NCBI GenBank assembly: GCA_913055875.1
Contig: CAJXJY010000002.1
Span: 248,001 to 312,000 of the forward strand
DNA length: 64,000 bases
Reading direction: 5' to 3'
DNA from: an uncultured Altererythrobacter sp.
GTDB lineage: Bacteria > Pseudomonadota > Alphaproteobacteria > Sphingomonadales > Sphingomonadaceae
The notes beneath the pieces are model-generated. The model was given only the letters and a program-made list of their open reading frames with translations. It was not told the DNA's origin and searched no databases. The position numbers and the translations under genes were made by a program. The number at the start of each line of letters is the position of its first letter. Within the stretch, counting starts at the first letter, position 1. Positions 17,027 to 24,998 of the stretch are shown here, piece by piece.

Positions 17027-18547
17027 TCAGGCCCCCATCCCGCGTTGGACGAATTCGGTCGCGAGCAGGACGACGCACAGCCCCCCCAGCCCCGCCGCCG
17101 CTCCGACGAACTGGCGTTGCCGCTTGCGCCGCAGGGCTCGCCCGGCTTCGCTCAGGCTTTGCGAAATCGAACCCAGCACCGGCAGGTCCATCGCGCGTTC
17201 GAGCTTGCCGGTGGTGGCGAAGGTCGAGCGCAGCTGGCTCATTGCGTAGGCGGCGCCGGCCCCGGCAGCGAGACCGGCGAACAGCACGCCGATCAGCAGC
17301 AGCGGACGGTTGGGCGCAGCGGGTGCGCGCGGCACCGTCGGCGGATCGATGACTTCGAAACGGAACGACGAGCGCTCGTTCTCGACCTGGCCGCGCAACC
17401 GCATCTCTTCGCGGTCCTGCAGGAGTTCGTCGTATTTGTCCTTGAGCACCTTGTAGTCGCGGCTGATCCGGTTGGCTTCGGCGGCGACCGCCGGTTCGTC
17501 GGCCTGGTTCGCCATCATCGCCGCGAGGTCGGACTGGAGCGCAGCCTTGCGCGCGGTCAACGCCTGCACGTTGGCCTGCCGCTCGGCGCGAATGGAGATC
17601 AGCGAGGTGTAGGCCGGGTTGGGCGTTCCGCCGCCCCCGCCCGCGCCTTCGCGCGCCGCCTGCGGTTCGAGCAGCGCAATCTGGCGCTTGGTCGCAACCA
17701 CGTCGGGATGGCTGTCGGTAAGGCCGCGTGCCTGCATTCCGGCAAGCTGCGAGCGCGCCTGCATCAGCGCCCCCTGCGCGCTGCCGCCGCCCGCAGTGGC
17801 GATCGTTGCGGGCGTGCCCGCGATCTGGCCGTTGATCGCAGCGAGTGCGCTCTGCGCTGCGGCCATGTCGGCATCGACACCGCGCAATTCGGTGCGCATC
17901 GCGGTCAGCCGCGCATTGAGCGCGTCGCTGCCGCCGATCAGTTCGGGATGCTCGGCCTCGAAGGCGAGACGGCGCTGCTCGGCCGCTTCGAGTTCCTGCT
18001 TGCGCTCTTCGAGCTGCCGGTCGAGGAACACCAGCGTCTCGGCGATTTCCCCACGATTGCCCGCGGTGTTCTCCTCGCGGAAGATGTCGATCAGCTTCTG
18101 CACGACTTCCTGAGACAGCCGTGCGTTTTCGGCGTCGGACAGGCTGCCCTGGCCCACCGTCGCGGTGAGTTCGAACAGATTGTCTTCCTCGCTCTTGACG
18201 GTGACCTTCTGCGTCAGCGCGCCGACAGCACCTTCCATGTCGCGCTGGCTCTGCACGCCCTCGCCGAGCTTGGTCGAGCGGATGACCTTCTCGAGGTTGA
18301 CCGCACTGACCAGCGTCTTGCGCAGCCGCTGGATTTCCTTCTCGCCGCCATTGGCGATGTCGATCTGCTGGGTCAGCACGTCGTCGCGCTGGACGAAAAT
18401 GCGCGATTTGGACTCGTAGGAATTGGGGATCATCGCGACCACCAACCAGCCGAGCACGCACACGCCCCACGCCACCGCGAGGGCGAGCCAGCGCCGGTGC
18501 CAGACCGAATGGAGTGCGGACCGGAATTCGTCGAAGACTTCGTTCAT
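17027..18547 (-). CDS. XrtA-system polysaccharide chain-length determinant
   Basis: A 506-residue Wzz/PCP-family inner-membrane protein. The first membrane segment is at 21-40 (LALAVAWGVCVLGWLVVAMI), followed by a long periplasmic domain with extended coiled-coil helices (about 150-400). A proline-rich stretch (DPPTVPRAPAAPNRP) precedes the second membrane segment (LLLIGVLFAGLAAGAGAAYA), and a third hydrophobic helix lies near the C-terminus. It controls polymer length and contacts the export lipoprotein and the tyrosine kinase encoded on either side. Its stop and the kinase start are one base apart. This matches the TIGR03007 subfamily of exosortase A loci. Confidence 0.92.
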   Translation of the reverse strand: MNEVFDEFRSALHSVWHRRWLALAVAWGVCVLGWLVVAMIPNSYESKSRIFVQRDDVLTQQIDIANGGEKEIQRLRKTLVSAVNLEKVIRSTKLGEGVQSQRDMEGAVGALTQKVTVKSEEDNLFELTATVGQGSLSDAENARLSQEVVQKLIDIFREENTAGNRGEIAETLVFLDRQLEERKQELEAAEQRRLAFEAEHPELIGGSDALNARLTAMRTELRGVDADMAAAQSALAAINGQIAGTPATIATAGGGSAQGALMQARSQLAGMQARGLTDSHPDVVATKRQIALLEPQAAREGAGGGGGTPNPAYTSLISIRAERQANVQALTARKAALQSDLAAMMANQADEPAVAAEANRISRDYKVLKDKYDELLQDREEMRLRGQVENERSSFRFEVIDPPTVPRAPAAPNRPLLLIGVLFAGLAAGAGAAYAMSQLRSTFATTGKLERAMDLPVLGSISQSLSEAGRALRRKRQRQFVGAAAGLGGLCVVLLATEFVQRGMGA

Positions 18548-18563
18548 GTCGCGGCGCCGATCC

Positions 18564-19208
18564 TCAGAACATGCTTTCGGGGATGATGATCACGTCGCCG
18601 GGCATCAGCATCACGTTCGCGCGGCTGTCGCCCTTGCGGAGGAGATCGGACAGGCGCAGCGCGTATTCACGCTGGCGGCCGATCTGCCGGTCGAAACGCA
18701 ACAGTTTGGCGCGGTTGCCGGCGGCGAATTCGCTCAGCCCGCCGACTGCGATCATCGCGTCGAGTACGGTCATGTTTGCGCGGTAGGGGATCGAAGCCGG
18801 CTGCGCGGTCGCACCGACGATGCGGACCTGCTGGCTGAACGTGCCCTCCGAGCGGGTCACGATCACCGAGACCAGCGGCTCCTCGATATATTGCGACAGC
18901 TGCAGGCGGATATCCTCCGCCAGCATTGCCGGGGTCTTCCCGACCGCGGGCATGTCGGTGACGAGCGGCGTGGTGATGCGGCCGTCGGGGCGGACCTGGA
19001 TCTTCTCCGCGCCCAGTTCCGGGTTGCGCCAGACATGGATGGTGAGCTCGTCGCTGGGGCCGATGACGTATTCCTCGCTCGGCCCTTCCTGCAACGGCAC
19101 GACGGTGGCCGGCGGCAGTTCCGCGCCACCGCCCGACGCGCAGCCGGACAGGGCGAGCGCGCTCATGGCACTCGCGGCGAGAAGTTTGGGCAGTCGGTAG
19201 TTCGGCAT
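18564..19208 (-). CDS. XrtA/PEP-CTERM exopolysaccharide export lipoprotein (Wza-like)
   Basis: A 214-residue outer-membrane polysaccharide export protein. The N-terminal signal ends with lipobox LALSGC (Cys23), so it is lipidated. The poly-export domain follows (EEYVIGPSDELTIHVWRNP onward, about 45-125), then an SLBB-like domain (VRIVGATAQPASIPYR to MLMPGDVIIIPES). It should form the periplasm-to-outer-membrane channel. It is the first gene of the ten-gene minus-strand operon, so its promoter lies in the gap 19209-19378. AAGGA nine bases before the ATG is the likely ribosome-binding site. A longer start is possible but would displace the signal peptide. Confidence 0.92.
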   Translation of the reverse strand: MPNYRLPKLLAASAMSALALSGCASGGGAELPPATVVPLQEGPSEEYVIGPSDELTIHVWRNPELGAEKIQVRPDGRITTPLVTDMPAVGKTPAMLAEDIRLQLSQYIEEPLVSVIVTRSEGTFSQQVRIVGATAQPASIPYRANMTVLDAMIAVGGLSEFAAGNRAKLLRFDRQIGRQREYALRLSDLLRKGDSRANVMLMPGDVIIIPESMF

Positions 19209-19351
19209 CGATGCGCATCCTTGCCTTGGTTGCGGGCAGTGAGCGCAAGGGAGGAGCGACCTCGCCTTCCGCACCCGCGGATCAGGCGTGTTTCCTCGCC
19301 GAAAAGGGTGAATATACCGTTAGCTTTACTGGCGATTCTGGGGTGTCGTCC

Positions 19352-19373
19352 CGAAACGGAACAGCGCGTTTCG
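19352..19373. promoter_or_regulatory. Inverted repeat upstream of the EPS operon
   Basis: CGAAACG at 19352-19358 and CGTTTCG at 19367-19373 form a perfect 7-bp inverted repeat with an 8-bp spacer, in the 170-bp gap between the decarboxylase stop and the export lipoprotein start. It is not followed by a T run on either strand, so a terminator is unlikely. A dimeric regulator's operator is possible. No -35/-10 pair is convincing nearby, although TATATT occurs about 38 bp closer to the gene. Confidence 0.3.
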
Positions 19374-19378
19374 AAAGG

Positions 19379-20605
19379 TTAAACGAGCACCTGCTGCGCC
19401 GCGCCCTGACCGAGGAATTCCATCGGCGATGCGGTCGCGCCGTATGCCCCGGCGCAGAACACCGCGACGAGATCGCCCACTTCGGCGCGCGGCAGGTGCG
19501 CCTGGTCGGCAAGCCTGTCGAGCGGGGTGCACAGGCAGCCGACGACATTGGCTTCCTCGTCGGGCTCGGCTGCGAAGCGGGTCGCGATCGCCAGCGGGTA
19601 GTTGCGCCGCACCACGGTGCCGAAATTGCCCGAGGCGGCGAGTTGGTGATGCAACCCGCCGTCGGTGACGAGGAAGGTCTGCCCATGGCTTTCCTTCCGG
19701 TCGACGATCCGGGTCAGGTAGACCCCCGCCTCGCCGACGAGGTAGCGGCCCAGCTCGATGCAGAATCGCGTCTCGGCGAGCGTTTCCGGGAGATCGGCGA
19801 AACGCTCCGCCAGCGCCGCACCGACCCGGTCGATAGCGAGCGGCGTGTCGCCGTTGAAATAGGGGATGCCGAACCCGCCGCCCATATTGAGCTTGGGCAG
19901 CGGTTCGCCGACCTCGTCGGCAAGCTGTGCGGCCAGCGCGAGGACATTGGCCTGCGTCTCGACGATCGCCTCGGCATCGAGCGCCTGGCTGCCCGAGAAG
20001 ATATGCCACCCGCGCCATTCGGCCCCCGTGGGGATGATTTCGCGCGCCAGTGCCGCAGCGAGGTCCTGGTCGACGCCGAACTGCTTCGCGCCGCCGCCCA
20101 TCTTCATCCCCGAACCGCGCAGTTCGAAGGACGGGTTGACGCGGATTGCCATGCGCGGCGTGGCGCCGAGCTTCTCGCCGATAGCCAGCGCGCGCCGGGC
20201 CTCGCCCTCGGATTCGCAATTCAGCGTGACGCCGGCAGCGATCGCCGCCTCGAGCTCGCGGTCGCGCTTGCCGGGCCCGGCGAAGCTGACCTCCGCTGGG
20301 TCGATCCCCGCAGCCTGGACGATCGCCAGCTCGCCGCCCGAGGCGATATCGAAGCCGTCGACCAGCCCGGCCATATGCGCCAGCACCGGCGGATAGGGAT
20401 TGGCCTTGACGGCGTAGTGGATCGAGAGCCGCTCGGGCATCGCCGCGCGAAGCTCCGCAATCCGCGCATCGAGCAGCGTGCGCGAATAGACGAACAGCGG
20501 CGTATCGCCGGCTTCTTCCGCCAGCACACTCGCAGTCTTGCCGCCGATGGCGAGTTCGCCGTCGATGGTGTCGAATCCGGGCGGGATCGGTCCGAGCGGC
20601 TTCAT
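19379..20605 (-). CDS. Exosortase A-associated PLP-dependent decarboxylase
   Basis: A 408-residue fold-III (alanine racemase-like) decarboxylase related to diaminopimelate and ornithine decarboxylases. The PLP lysine is Lys67 in YAVKANPYP; the phosphate-binding glycine loop is NMGGGFGIPY and the C-terminal active-site cysteine lies in CLCTPLD. Family TIGR03099 occurs in exosortase A loci and its substrate is unknown. The ATG overlaps the stop of the AMP-forming ligase gene (20602-20605), so both are one transcript. The natural reading is that an amino acid, perhaps while bound to the nearby acyl carrier protein, is decarboxylated to an amine. It is less likely to be LysA, as no lysine-biosynthesis genes are near. 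Confidence 0.87.
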   Translation of the reverse strand: MKPLGPIPPGFDTIDGELAIGGKTASVLAEEAGDTPLFVYSRTLLDARIAELRAAMPERLSIHYAVKANPYPPVLAHMAGLVDGFDIASGGELAIVQAAGIDPAEVSFAGPGKRDRELEAAIAAGVTLNCESEGEARRALAIGEKLGATPRMAIRVNPSFELRGSGMKMGGGAKQFGVDQDLAAALAREIIPTGAEWRGWHIFSGSQALDAEAIVETQANVLALAAQLADEVGEPLPKLNMGGGFGIPYFNGDTPLAIDRVGAALAERFADLPETLAETRFCIELGRYLVGEAGVYLTRIVDRKESHGQTFLVTDGGLHHQLAASGNFGTVVRRNYPLAIATRFAAEPDEEANVVGCLCTPLDRLADQAHLPRAEVGDLVAVFCAGAYGATASPMEFLGQGAAQQVLV

Positions 20606-22128
20606 GCGCCGTACTCCTTCGCCAAGGTGGTCCGGTCGAGCTTGCCGTTCGGGTTGACCGGCATCGTTTCGCGCCAATGGATCGCCTGCGGCTGCATGAA
20701 ATTGGGGAGGTCCCTCATCAGCGCCTTGGGTAGCATGGTTTGCGGGTCTTCGGCATCCGGCGCAGCGCGGGCGACGAGGTGGACCGCGTGGCCGAGCCGC
20801 TCATCGGCCACGCCGAGCGCGACCGCCTCGGCCACCAGTCCGGTGGCAATCGCCGCGTCCTCGATCTCCTGCGGACTGATCCGGTTGCCCGCGCTCTTGA
20901 TCATGGCGTCGCGCCGTCCGACGAAATAAAGCAAGCCCTCCGCATCACGCTTAACCCGGTCGCCGGACCATACGGAAAGCCCCCCATATTCAGAAGCTTG
21001 CGGGGCATTCCTGAAACGCTCTGCGGTCCGCTCTGCATCCTGCCAATAGCCCTGCGCGACGAGCGGGCCGCAATGGACCAGTTCGCCTTCCTCGCCTGGT
21101 TCTGCAACCTCGCCGTCGTCGTCGATCACGAGGATTTCGGCAAAGGGGATCGCGGTGCCTATCGAGGTCGGGTGGCTGTCGACGAGATCGGGATCGAGAT
21201 AGGTCGAGCGAAACGCCTCGGTCAGTCCGTACATCGGGAACAGCCGAGCCTGCGGGAAGATGCCGCGCAAATCTTGCACCAGGTCCACCGTCAGCGCCCC
21301 TCCGCTGTTCGTCAGCCGGCGAAGCGGCGCGGAGGCCCCTTCCGGCCATTCGAGCTCGGTCAGCTGCACCCATAGCGGCGGTACCGCAGCCAGGTTCGTG
21401 ATGCCATGCTTCGCGCATGCCTTCGCGACGTCGCGAGGAAAGAGGTAATCGAGAGGCACCACGCAACCGCCCGCACGCCAGGTGCTCAGGAGCTGGTTCT
21501 GCCCATAGTCGAACGACAGCGGCAGCACTGCCAGCGTGACGTCGTCGCTCTCCATGCCGAGATAGTGCGCCACGCTGACCGCGCCGAGCCACAGGTTCGC
21601 ATGGCTCAGCATCACCCCCTTGGGCCGCCCGGTCGAGCCGCTGGTGTAGAGGATCGCCGCCAAGGCGCCGGGATCGGCATTGGATGGCGGCAGGCTTTCC
21701 TCTTGTGCATAAGCGGCTTCCCGTGTCTCGCCTTCTTCAAGCACCGTGCAGCCGACGGGCAGATCGCCCTCCTCCAGCGTCGCCAGCCTGCTTTTGGTGC
21801 CCATCAACAGCACCGCGCCGCTATCGGCGAGGATATGCGCGACCTGCGCGCGCTTGAGCAGCGGGTTGATCGGCACATGCACCAGGCCGGCACGCGCCGC
21901 CGCCAGCGGCAACAGGCAGGTCAGCTCGCCCTTCGCCGCCCAACTGGCCACCCGCGCGCCCTGTTGCGGCACGCGATGTCTTAACCATGCGCTAAGACGG
22001 CCCAAACGCTCCCTTAAGTCCTTGTAGCTAAGCGTTTCGCCACGCAGCACCAGCGCCGCGTCGTCATCTCCGCCGAATTGGGCGAGATGGTCGAGCGGAA
22101 ACGGCGTCGGATCGGCGGGAACGGGCAT
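20602..22128 (-). CDS. Exosortase A-associated acyl-CoA/acyl-ACP ligase (AMP-forming)
   Basis: A 508-residue ANL-superfamily adenylating enzyme. The P-loop-like motif YTSGSTGRPKGVMLSH is in the N-terminal domain, MYGLTEAF is the A5 motif, and the C-terminal NPNGKLDRTTL carries the catalytic lysine. It would adenylate a carboxylic or amino acid and transfer it to CoA or a carrier protein. The discrete acyl carrier protein in the divergent unit (23193-23507) is the obvious acceptor. It matches TIGR03098. The gene starts 28 bp from the divergent GNAT gene and is coupled to the decarboxylase downstream. The substrate is not evident from the sequence. Confidence 0.87.
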   Translation of the reverse strand: MPVPADPTPFPLDHLAQFGGDDDAALVLRGETLSYKDLRERLGRLSAWLRHRVPQQGARVASWAAKGELTCLLPLAAARAGLVHVPINPLLKRAQVAHILADSGAVLLMGTKSRLATLEEGDLPVGCTVLEEGETREAAYAQEESLPPSNADPGALAAILYTSGSTGRPKGVMLSHANLWLGAVSVAHYLGMESDDVTLAVLPLSFDYGQNQLLSTWRAGGCVVPLDYLFPRDVAKACAKHGITNLAAVPPLWVQLTELEWPEGASAPLRRLTNSGGALTVDLVQDLRGIFPQARLFPMYGLTEAFRSTYLDPDLVDSHPTSIGTAIPFAEILVIDDDGEVAEPGEEGELVHCGPLVAQGYWQDAERTAERFRNAPQASEYGGLSVWSGDRVKRDAEGLLYFVGRRDAMIKSAGNRISPQEIEDAAIATGLVAEAVALGVADERLGHAVHLVARAAPDAEDPQTMLPKALMRDLPNFMQPQAIHWRETMPVNPNGKLDRTTLAKEYGA

Positions 22129-22156
22129 TGCGGCTCCGGATGGAACGAGGACATTT

Positions 22157-23134
22157 GTGACGGCCAGCTATCACGACAGGGTTAACGTCTTGCAAGGGAC
22201 GATTCCGGCCTCGCCCTTCGACCGGGCGGAATGGTTCGCGCTGCTCGCCGATAGCGGGCTTGCCCCGCTTATCGCTACCGCCGAAGCCGAGGACGCGATG
22301 GCGGTGCTCGCGCTGACCCGCGCGAACGGAAGGATCGAACCGCTGCGCAACTGGTACAGCTTCACTTGGCGTCCGCTCGTGACAGATTGCGCGTCGAGCG
22401 AAAATTTGCTGGCCGATCTCGCGCGCTCGCTGAAGCGGCAATCGCACCGGGTCACGCTGTGGCCGGTCCCCGACGAGGATGGTTCCGCCACGCGGCTCGC
22501 GCGCGCCTTCCGCTCGGCAGGCTGGCTGGTTGCGGGCGAGCAGTGCGATCACAATCACGTCCTGCCTGTACGCGGACGGAGCTTTGCCAAATACTGGGCC
22601 GGACGGCCGGGCCGTATGCGCACGACATTGAAGCGCAAGGCGAAACGGGTCGAGGTCGAGATCCTGACCCGGTTCGATGCCAAAGCCTGGGACGACTACA
22701 CCGCCATCTACCACACTAGCTGGAAACCCGAGGAGGGCGATCCCGCCCTGCTGCGCCGTTTCGCCGAGGAAGAGGGCGCAGCGGGACGCATCCGGCTCGG
22801 CATCGCGCGCGCCGACGGACAGGCGGTTGCCGCGCAGTTCTGGACGGTGGAATCGGGCATCGCCTACATCCACAAGCTCGCCCATCGCGAGGAATTCAAG
22901 TCGCTGTCGGCCGGCACCACGCTCAGCGCCGCGCTGTTCGAGCACGTGATCGACACCGACCGGGTCGCGCTGGTCGATTTCGGCACCGGCAACGATCCCT
23001 ACAAGCGCGACTGGATGGAGGAGGACCGGCCGCGTTTCCGGATCGACTGCCTCGACCCTCTCCAGCCGAGAGCATGGCCCTCGCTGGCCAGGCGAATGGT
23101 TACGCGCCTTGCACCGGCAAAGGTGCCCGGCTAA
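22157..23134 (+). CDS. GNAT/FemAB-like acyltransferase of the XrtA accessory unit
   Basis: A 325-residue protein with the double-GNAT (BioF2/CelD-like) architecture: RGRSFAKYWAGRPGRMRTTLKRKAKR in the centre resembles the FemAB nucleotide/acyl-binding region, and the C-terminal part (AQFWTVESGIAYIHKLAHREE, DFGTGNDPYKRDWM) is typical of GNATs found with exosortase A. The frame starts with GTG at 22157, with ACGAGG about seven bases upstream. It leads a + strand unit with the carrier protein and two hydrolases. Transfer of a carrier-bound aminoacyl group to a glycan is a plausible role but is inferred only from neighbours. Confidence 0.75.
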   Translation: MTASYHDRVNVLQGTIPASPFDRAEWFALLADSGLAPLIATAEAEDAMAVLALTRANGRIEPLRNWYSFTWRPLVTDCASSENLLADLARSLKRQSHRVTLWPVPDEDGSATRLARAFRSAGWLVAGEQCDHNHVLPVRGRSFAKYWAGRPGRMRTTLKRKAKRVEVEILTRFDAKAWDDYTAIYHTSWKPEEGDPALLRRFAEEEGAAGRIRLGIARADGQAVAAQFWTVESGIAYIHKLAHREEFKSLSAGTTLSAALFEHVIDTDRVALVDFGTGNDPYKRDWMEEDRPRFRIDCLDPLQPRAWPSLARRMVTRLAPAKVPG

Positions 23135-23192
23135 GGGCGGCGACGCCGTTTCCAGGGTCGCAAACCCGCAGAATCGCAGGGAACCACCGCGC

Positions 23193-23507
23193 ATGAGTGC
23201 CGAAGCCGCACCGAAAGCCGAAGCACCCGCCGGGCTTGCCCCGAGCCGCACCGCGATCGACGATCAGCTCCGCGCCATCCTGTGCGATGTACTCGGGCTC
23301 GACCGCGAGCGGGTCGAGGACTTCGACAACGATACCGGCCTGTTCGGTCACCTGCCCGAGCTCGACTCGATGGCCGTGGCGGGCCTGCTGACCGAGATGG
23401 AAGACCGGCTCGATATCATTATCGAGGACGACGACGTCGACGGCGAAATGCTCGAGACCTATGGCGGGCTGCTCGCCTTCGCCGAGGCGAAAGTCGTCGA
23501 AAGCTGA
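23193..23507 (+). CDS. Acyl carrier protein (exosortase A-associated)
   Basis: A 104-residue PP-binding domain protein. The phosphopantetheine attachment site is Ser59 in LPELDSMAVAGL, within a helical bundle framed by LRAILCDVLGLD and the acidic run IIEDDDVDGEML. The first 20 residues are an Ala/Pro-rich extension. It needs a phosphopantetheinyl transferase encoded elsewhere. The AMP-forming ligase, decarboxylase, GNAT protein and two hydrolases surround it, so it probably carries the intermediate of this pathway. It is distinct from the fatty-acid AcpP, which lies in a fab cluster. The stop overlaps the probable CTG start of the next gene. Confidence 0.87.
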   Translation: MSAEAAPKAEAPAGLAPSRTAIDDQLRAILCDVLGLDRERVEDFDNDTGLFGHLPELDSMAVAGLLTEMEDRLDIIIEDDDVDGEMLETYGGLLAFAEAKVVES

Positions 23508-24196
23508 GCAATCGTGCATTCACCACTTGGCCCTGCCCTGCGCCGGACGGCGGGGTGGTCGACGAATGCGCGCTGACCTTCGAGACCGGTCGCGACAAGC
23601 GGTTGCTCGTTCTCCCTGCGTGGTTCGACGAAGCCAACAAGCTGCGCCGGACCACGGTAGAAGTGATGCACCGGCTCGACCTGAGCGGGATCGACAGCTT
23701 CCTTCCCGACCTGCCCGGCTGCAACGAAAGCCTGCAACCGCTCGAGACGCAGACGCTCGCGAGCTGGCGAACTGCCGCAAAGGTCGCGGCCGATCACTTC
23801 CAGGCCACGCATATCCTGGCGGTACGCGCCGGGGCGCTGCTCGATCCCGGCACACTGCCCGGCTGGCGTTACGCCCCGAGCGGCGGCAGGCAGGTGTTGC
23901 GCGCCATGATCCGGGCAAGGACGATAGCGGCGAAGGAAGCGGGACGCGAGGAAACCACCGCCTCGCTACAGGAGCGGGGCCGCGCGGAGGGGATCGAGCT
24001 GGCGGGCTGGAACCTGGGATCTGCGCTGTTCGCCGATATCGAACAGGCCGCCCCTCCCAACGATACCCCCCTCGCCGACATCACGCAGGCCGATATCGGC
24101 GGAGGTGCGCTGTGGCTGCGCGCCGAACCCGACGAGGATCCCGAACAGGCCGATGCGCTGGCGGCAATCGTCGCCATCGGAATGAACGCGCAATGA
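23504..24196 (+). CDS. Exosortase A-associated hydrolase 2-like protein
   Basis: The frame encodes about 230 residues of alpha/beta-hydrolase character. LPAWFDEANKLRR and FLPDLPGCNES correspond to the strand-turn segments of the exosortase A-associated hydrolase 2 family (TIGR03101). No GxSxG nucleophile elbow is present: the expected position reads ILAVRAGALL, so classical esterase activity is doubtful. No ATG is available. A CTG at 23504 overlapping the ACP stop (CTGA) gives the best N-terminus, with a GTG at 23555 as alternative. The 3' end overlaps hydrolase 1 as ATGA. Start and function are uncertain; the gene itself is well supported by codon use and context. Confidence 0.65.
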   Translation: MSNRAFTTWPCPAPDGGVVDECALTFETGRDKRLLVLPAWFDEANKLRRTTVEVMHRLDLSGIDSFLPDLPGCNESLQPLETQTLASWRTAAKVAADHFQATHILAVRAGALLDPGTLPGWRYAPSGGRQVLRAMIRARTIAAKEAGREETTASLQERGRAEGIELAGWNLGSALFADIEQAAPPNDTPLADITQADIGGGALWLRAEPDEDPEQADALAAIVAIGMNAQ

Positions 24197-24969
24197 GCCG
24201 CCTGCCGCTCACTTTCGGCTGCCAGGGCATGACGCTGGCGGGCACACTCGACACCGCTCCCGGATCGAGCGGCCTGCTGCTGGTAAGCGGCGGTAACGAG
24301 GTCCGTGCCGGGGCCTTTTCCGGTCAGGCGCGGCTGGCGGCGCGGATCGCCAGGGCGGGTTTCCCGGTGTTCCGCTTCGACCGCCGCGGCATCGGCGACA
24401 GCGACGGCGAAAACCGCGGATTCCGCAGGTCGGAAAAGGATATCGCCGCTGCGATCGAGGCGTTCCGCGCGATGGCGCCCGGCATCGACCGCATCGTCGG
24501 CTTCGGCAATTGCGACGCCGCCAGCGCGCTGATGCTGGCCGAAGGCGGCGGCTGCGACGCGCTGGTGCTGTCCAATCCCTGGACGATCGAAGATGCCGCC
24601 GACGATACGCCCCCGCCCGAAGCGGTCCGCGCGCGCTATCTCGACAAGCTCCGGCGCCCATCCGAGATCATGCGGTTGCTGCGCGGCGGCGTGAACCTGC
24701 GCAAGCTCGCCCGGGGCCTGAAGCAGGCGGCCAGACCCAATGCCGCGCCGACGTCGCTGGCGCAGGAGATGCGGCAGGGTATCGCCGGGTTCGACGGCCA
24801 TGTCGCGATCCTGCTCGCCATTGCGGACCGCACCGCGCAGGCGTTCGAAAGCCGCTGGAACCGCAACGACGAGCGCATCGTACGCTGCGAAGGCGCCAGC
24901 CACGCCTATGTCGAGCCGCATGCACGCGAATGGTTGTACGAACGGCTGCTCGAAGCGCTGCGCGGTTAG
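24193..24969 (+). CDS. Exosortase A-associated hydrolase 1
   Basis: A 258-residue alpha/beta-hydrolase (TIGR03100-like). The nucleophile elbow reads GFGNCDAASAL with Cys in place of Ser, which is normal for this family; other motifs are FRFDRRGIGDSDGE and a C-terminal EGASHAYVEP with the catalytic His. A Cys nucleophile suits a thioesterase or acyltransferase acting on carrier-bound intermediates, such as release from the neighbouring acyl carrier protein. It is the last gene of the + strand unit, coupled by ATGA to the previous one, and converges on the RNA methyltransferase gene with 29 bp between stops. Confidence 0.82.
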   Translation: MSRLPLTFGCQGMTLAGTLDTAPGSSGLLLVSGGNEVRAGAFSGQARLAARIARAGFPVFRFDRRGIGDSDGENRGFRRSEKDIAAAIEAFRAMAPGIDRIVGFGNCDAASALMLAEGGGCDALVLSNPWTIEDAADDTPPPEAVRARYLDKLRRPSEIMRLLRGGVNLRKLARGLKQAARPNAAPTSLAQEMRQGIAGFDGHVAILLAIADRTAQAFESRWNRNDERIVRCEGASHAYVEPHAREWLYERLLEALRG

Positions 24970-24998
24970 AGTCGCCCTCAGCTTCGCTGAAACGGAAA

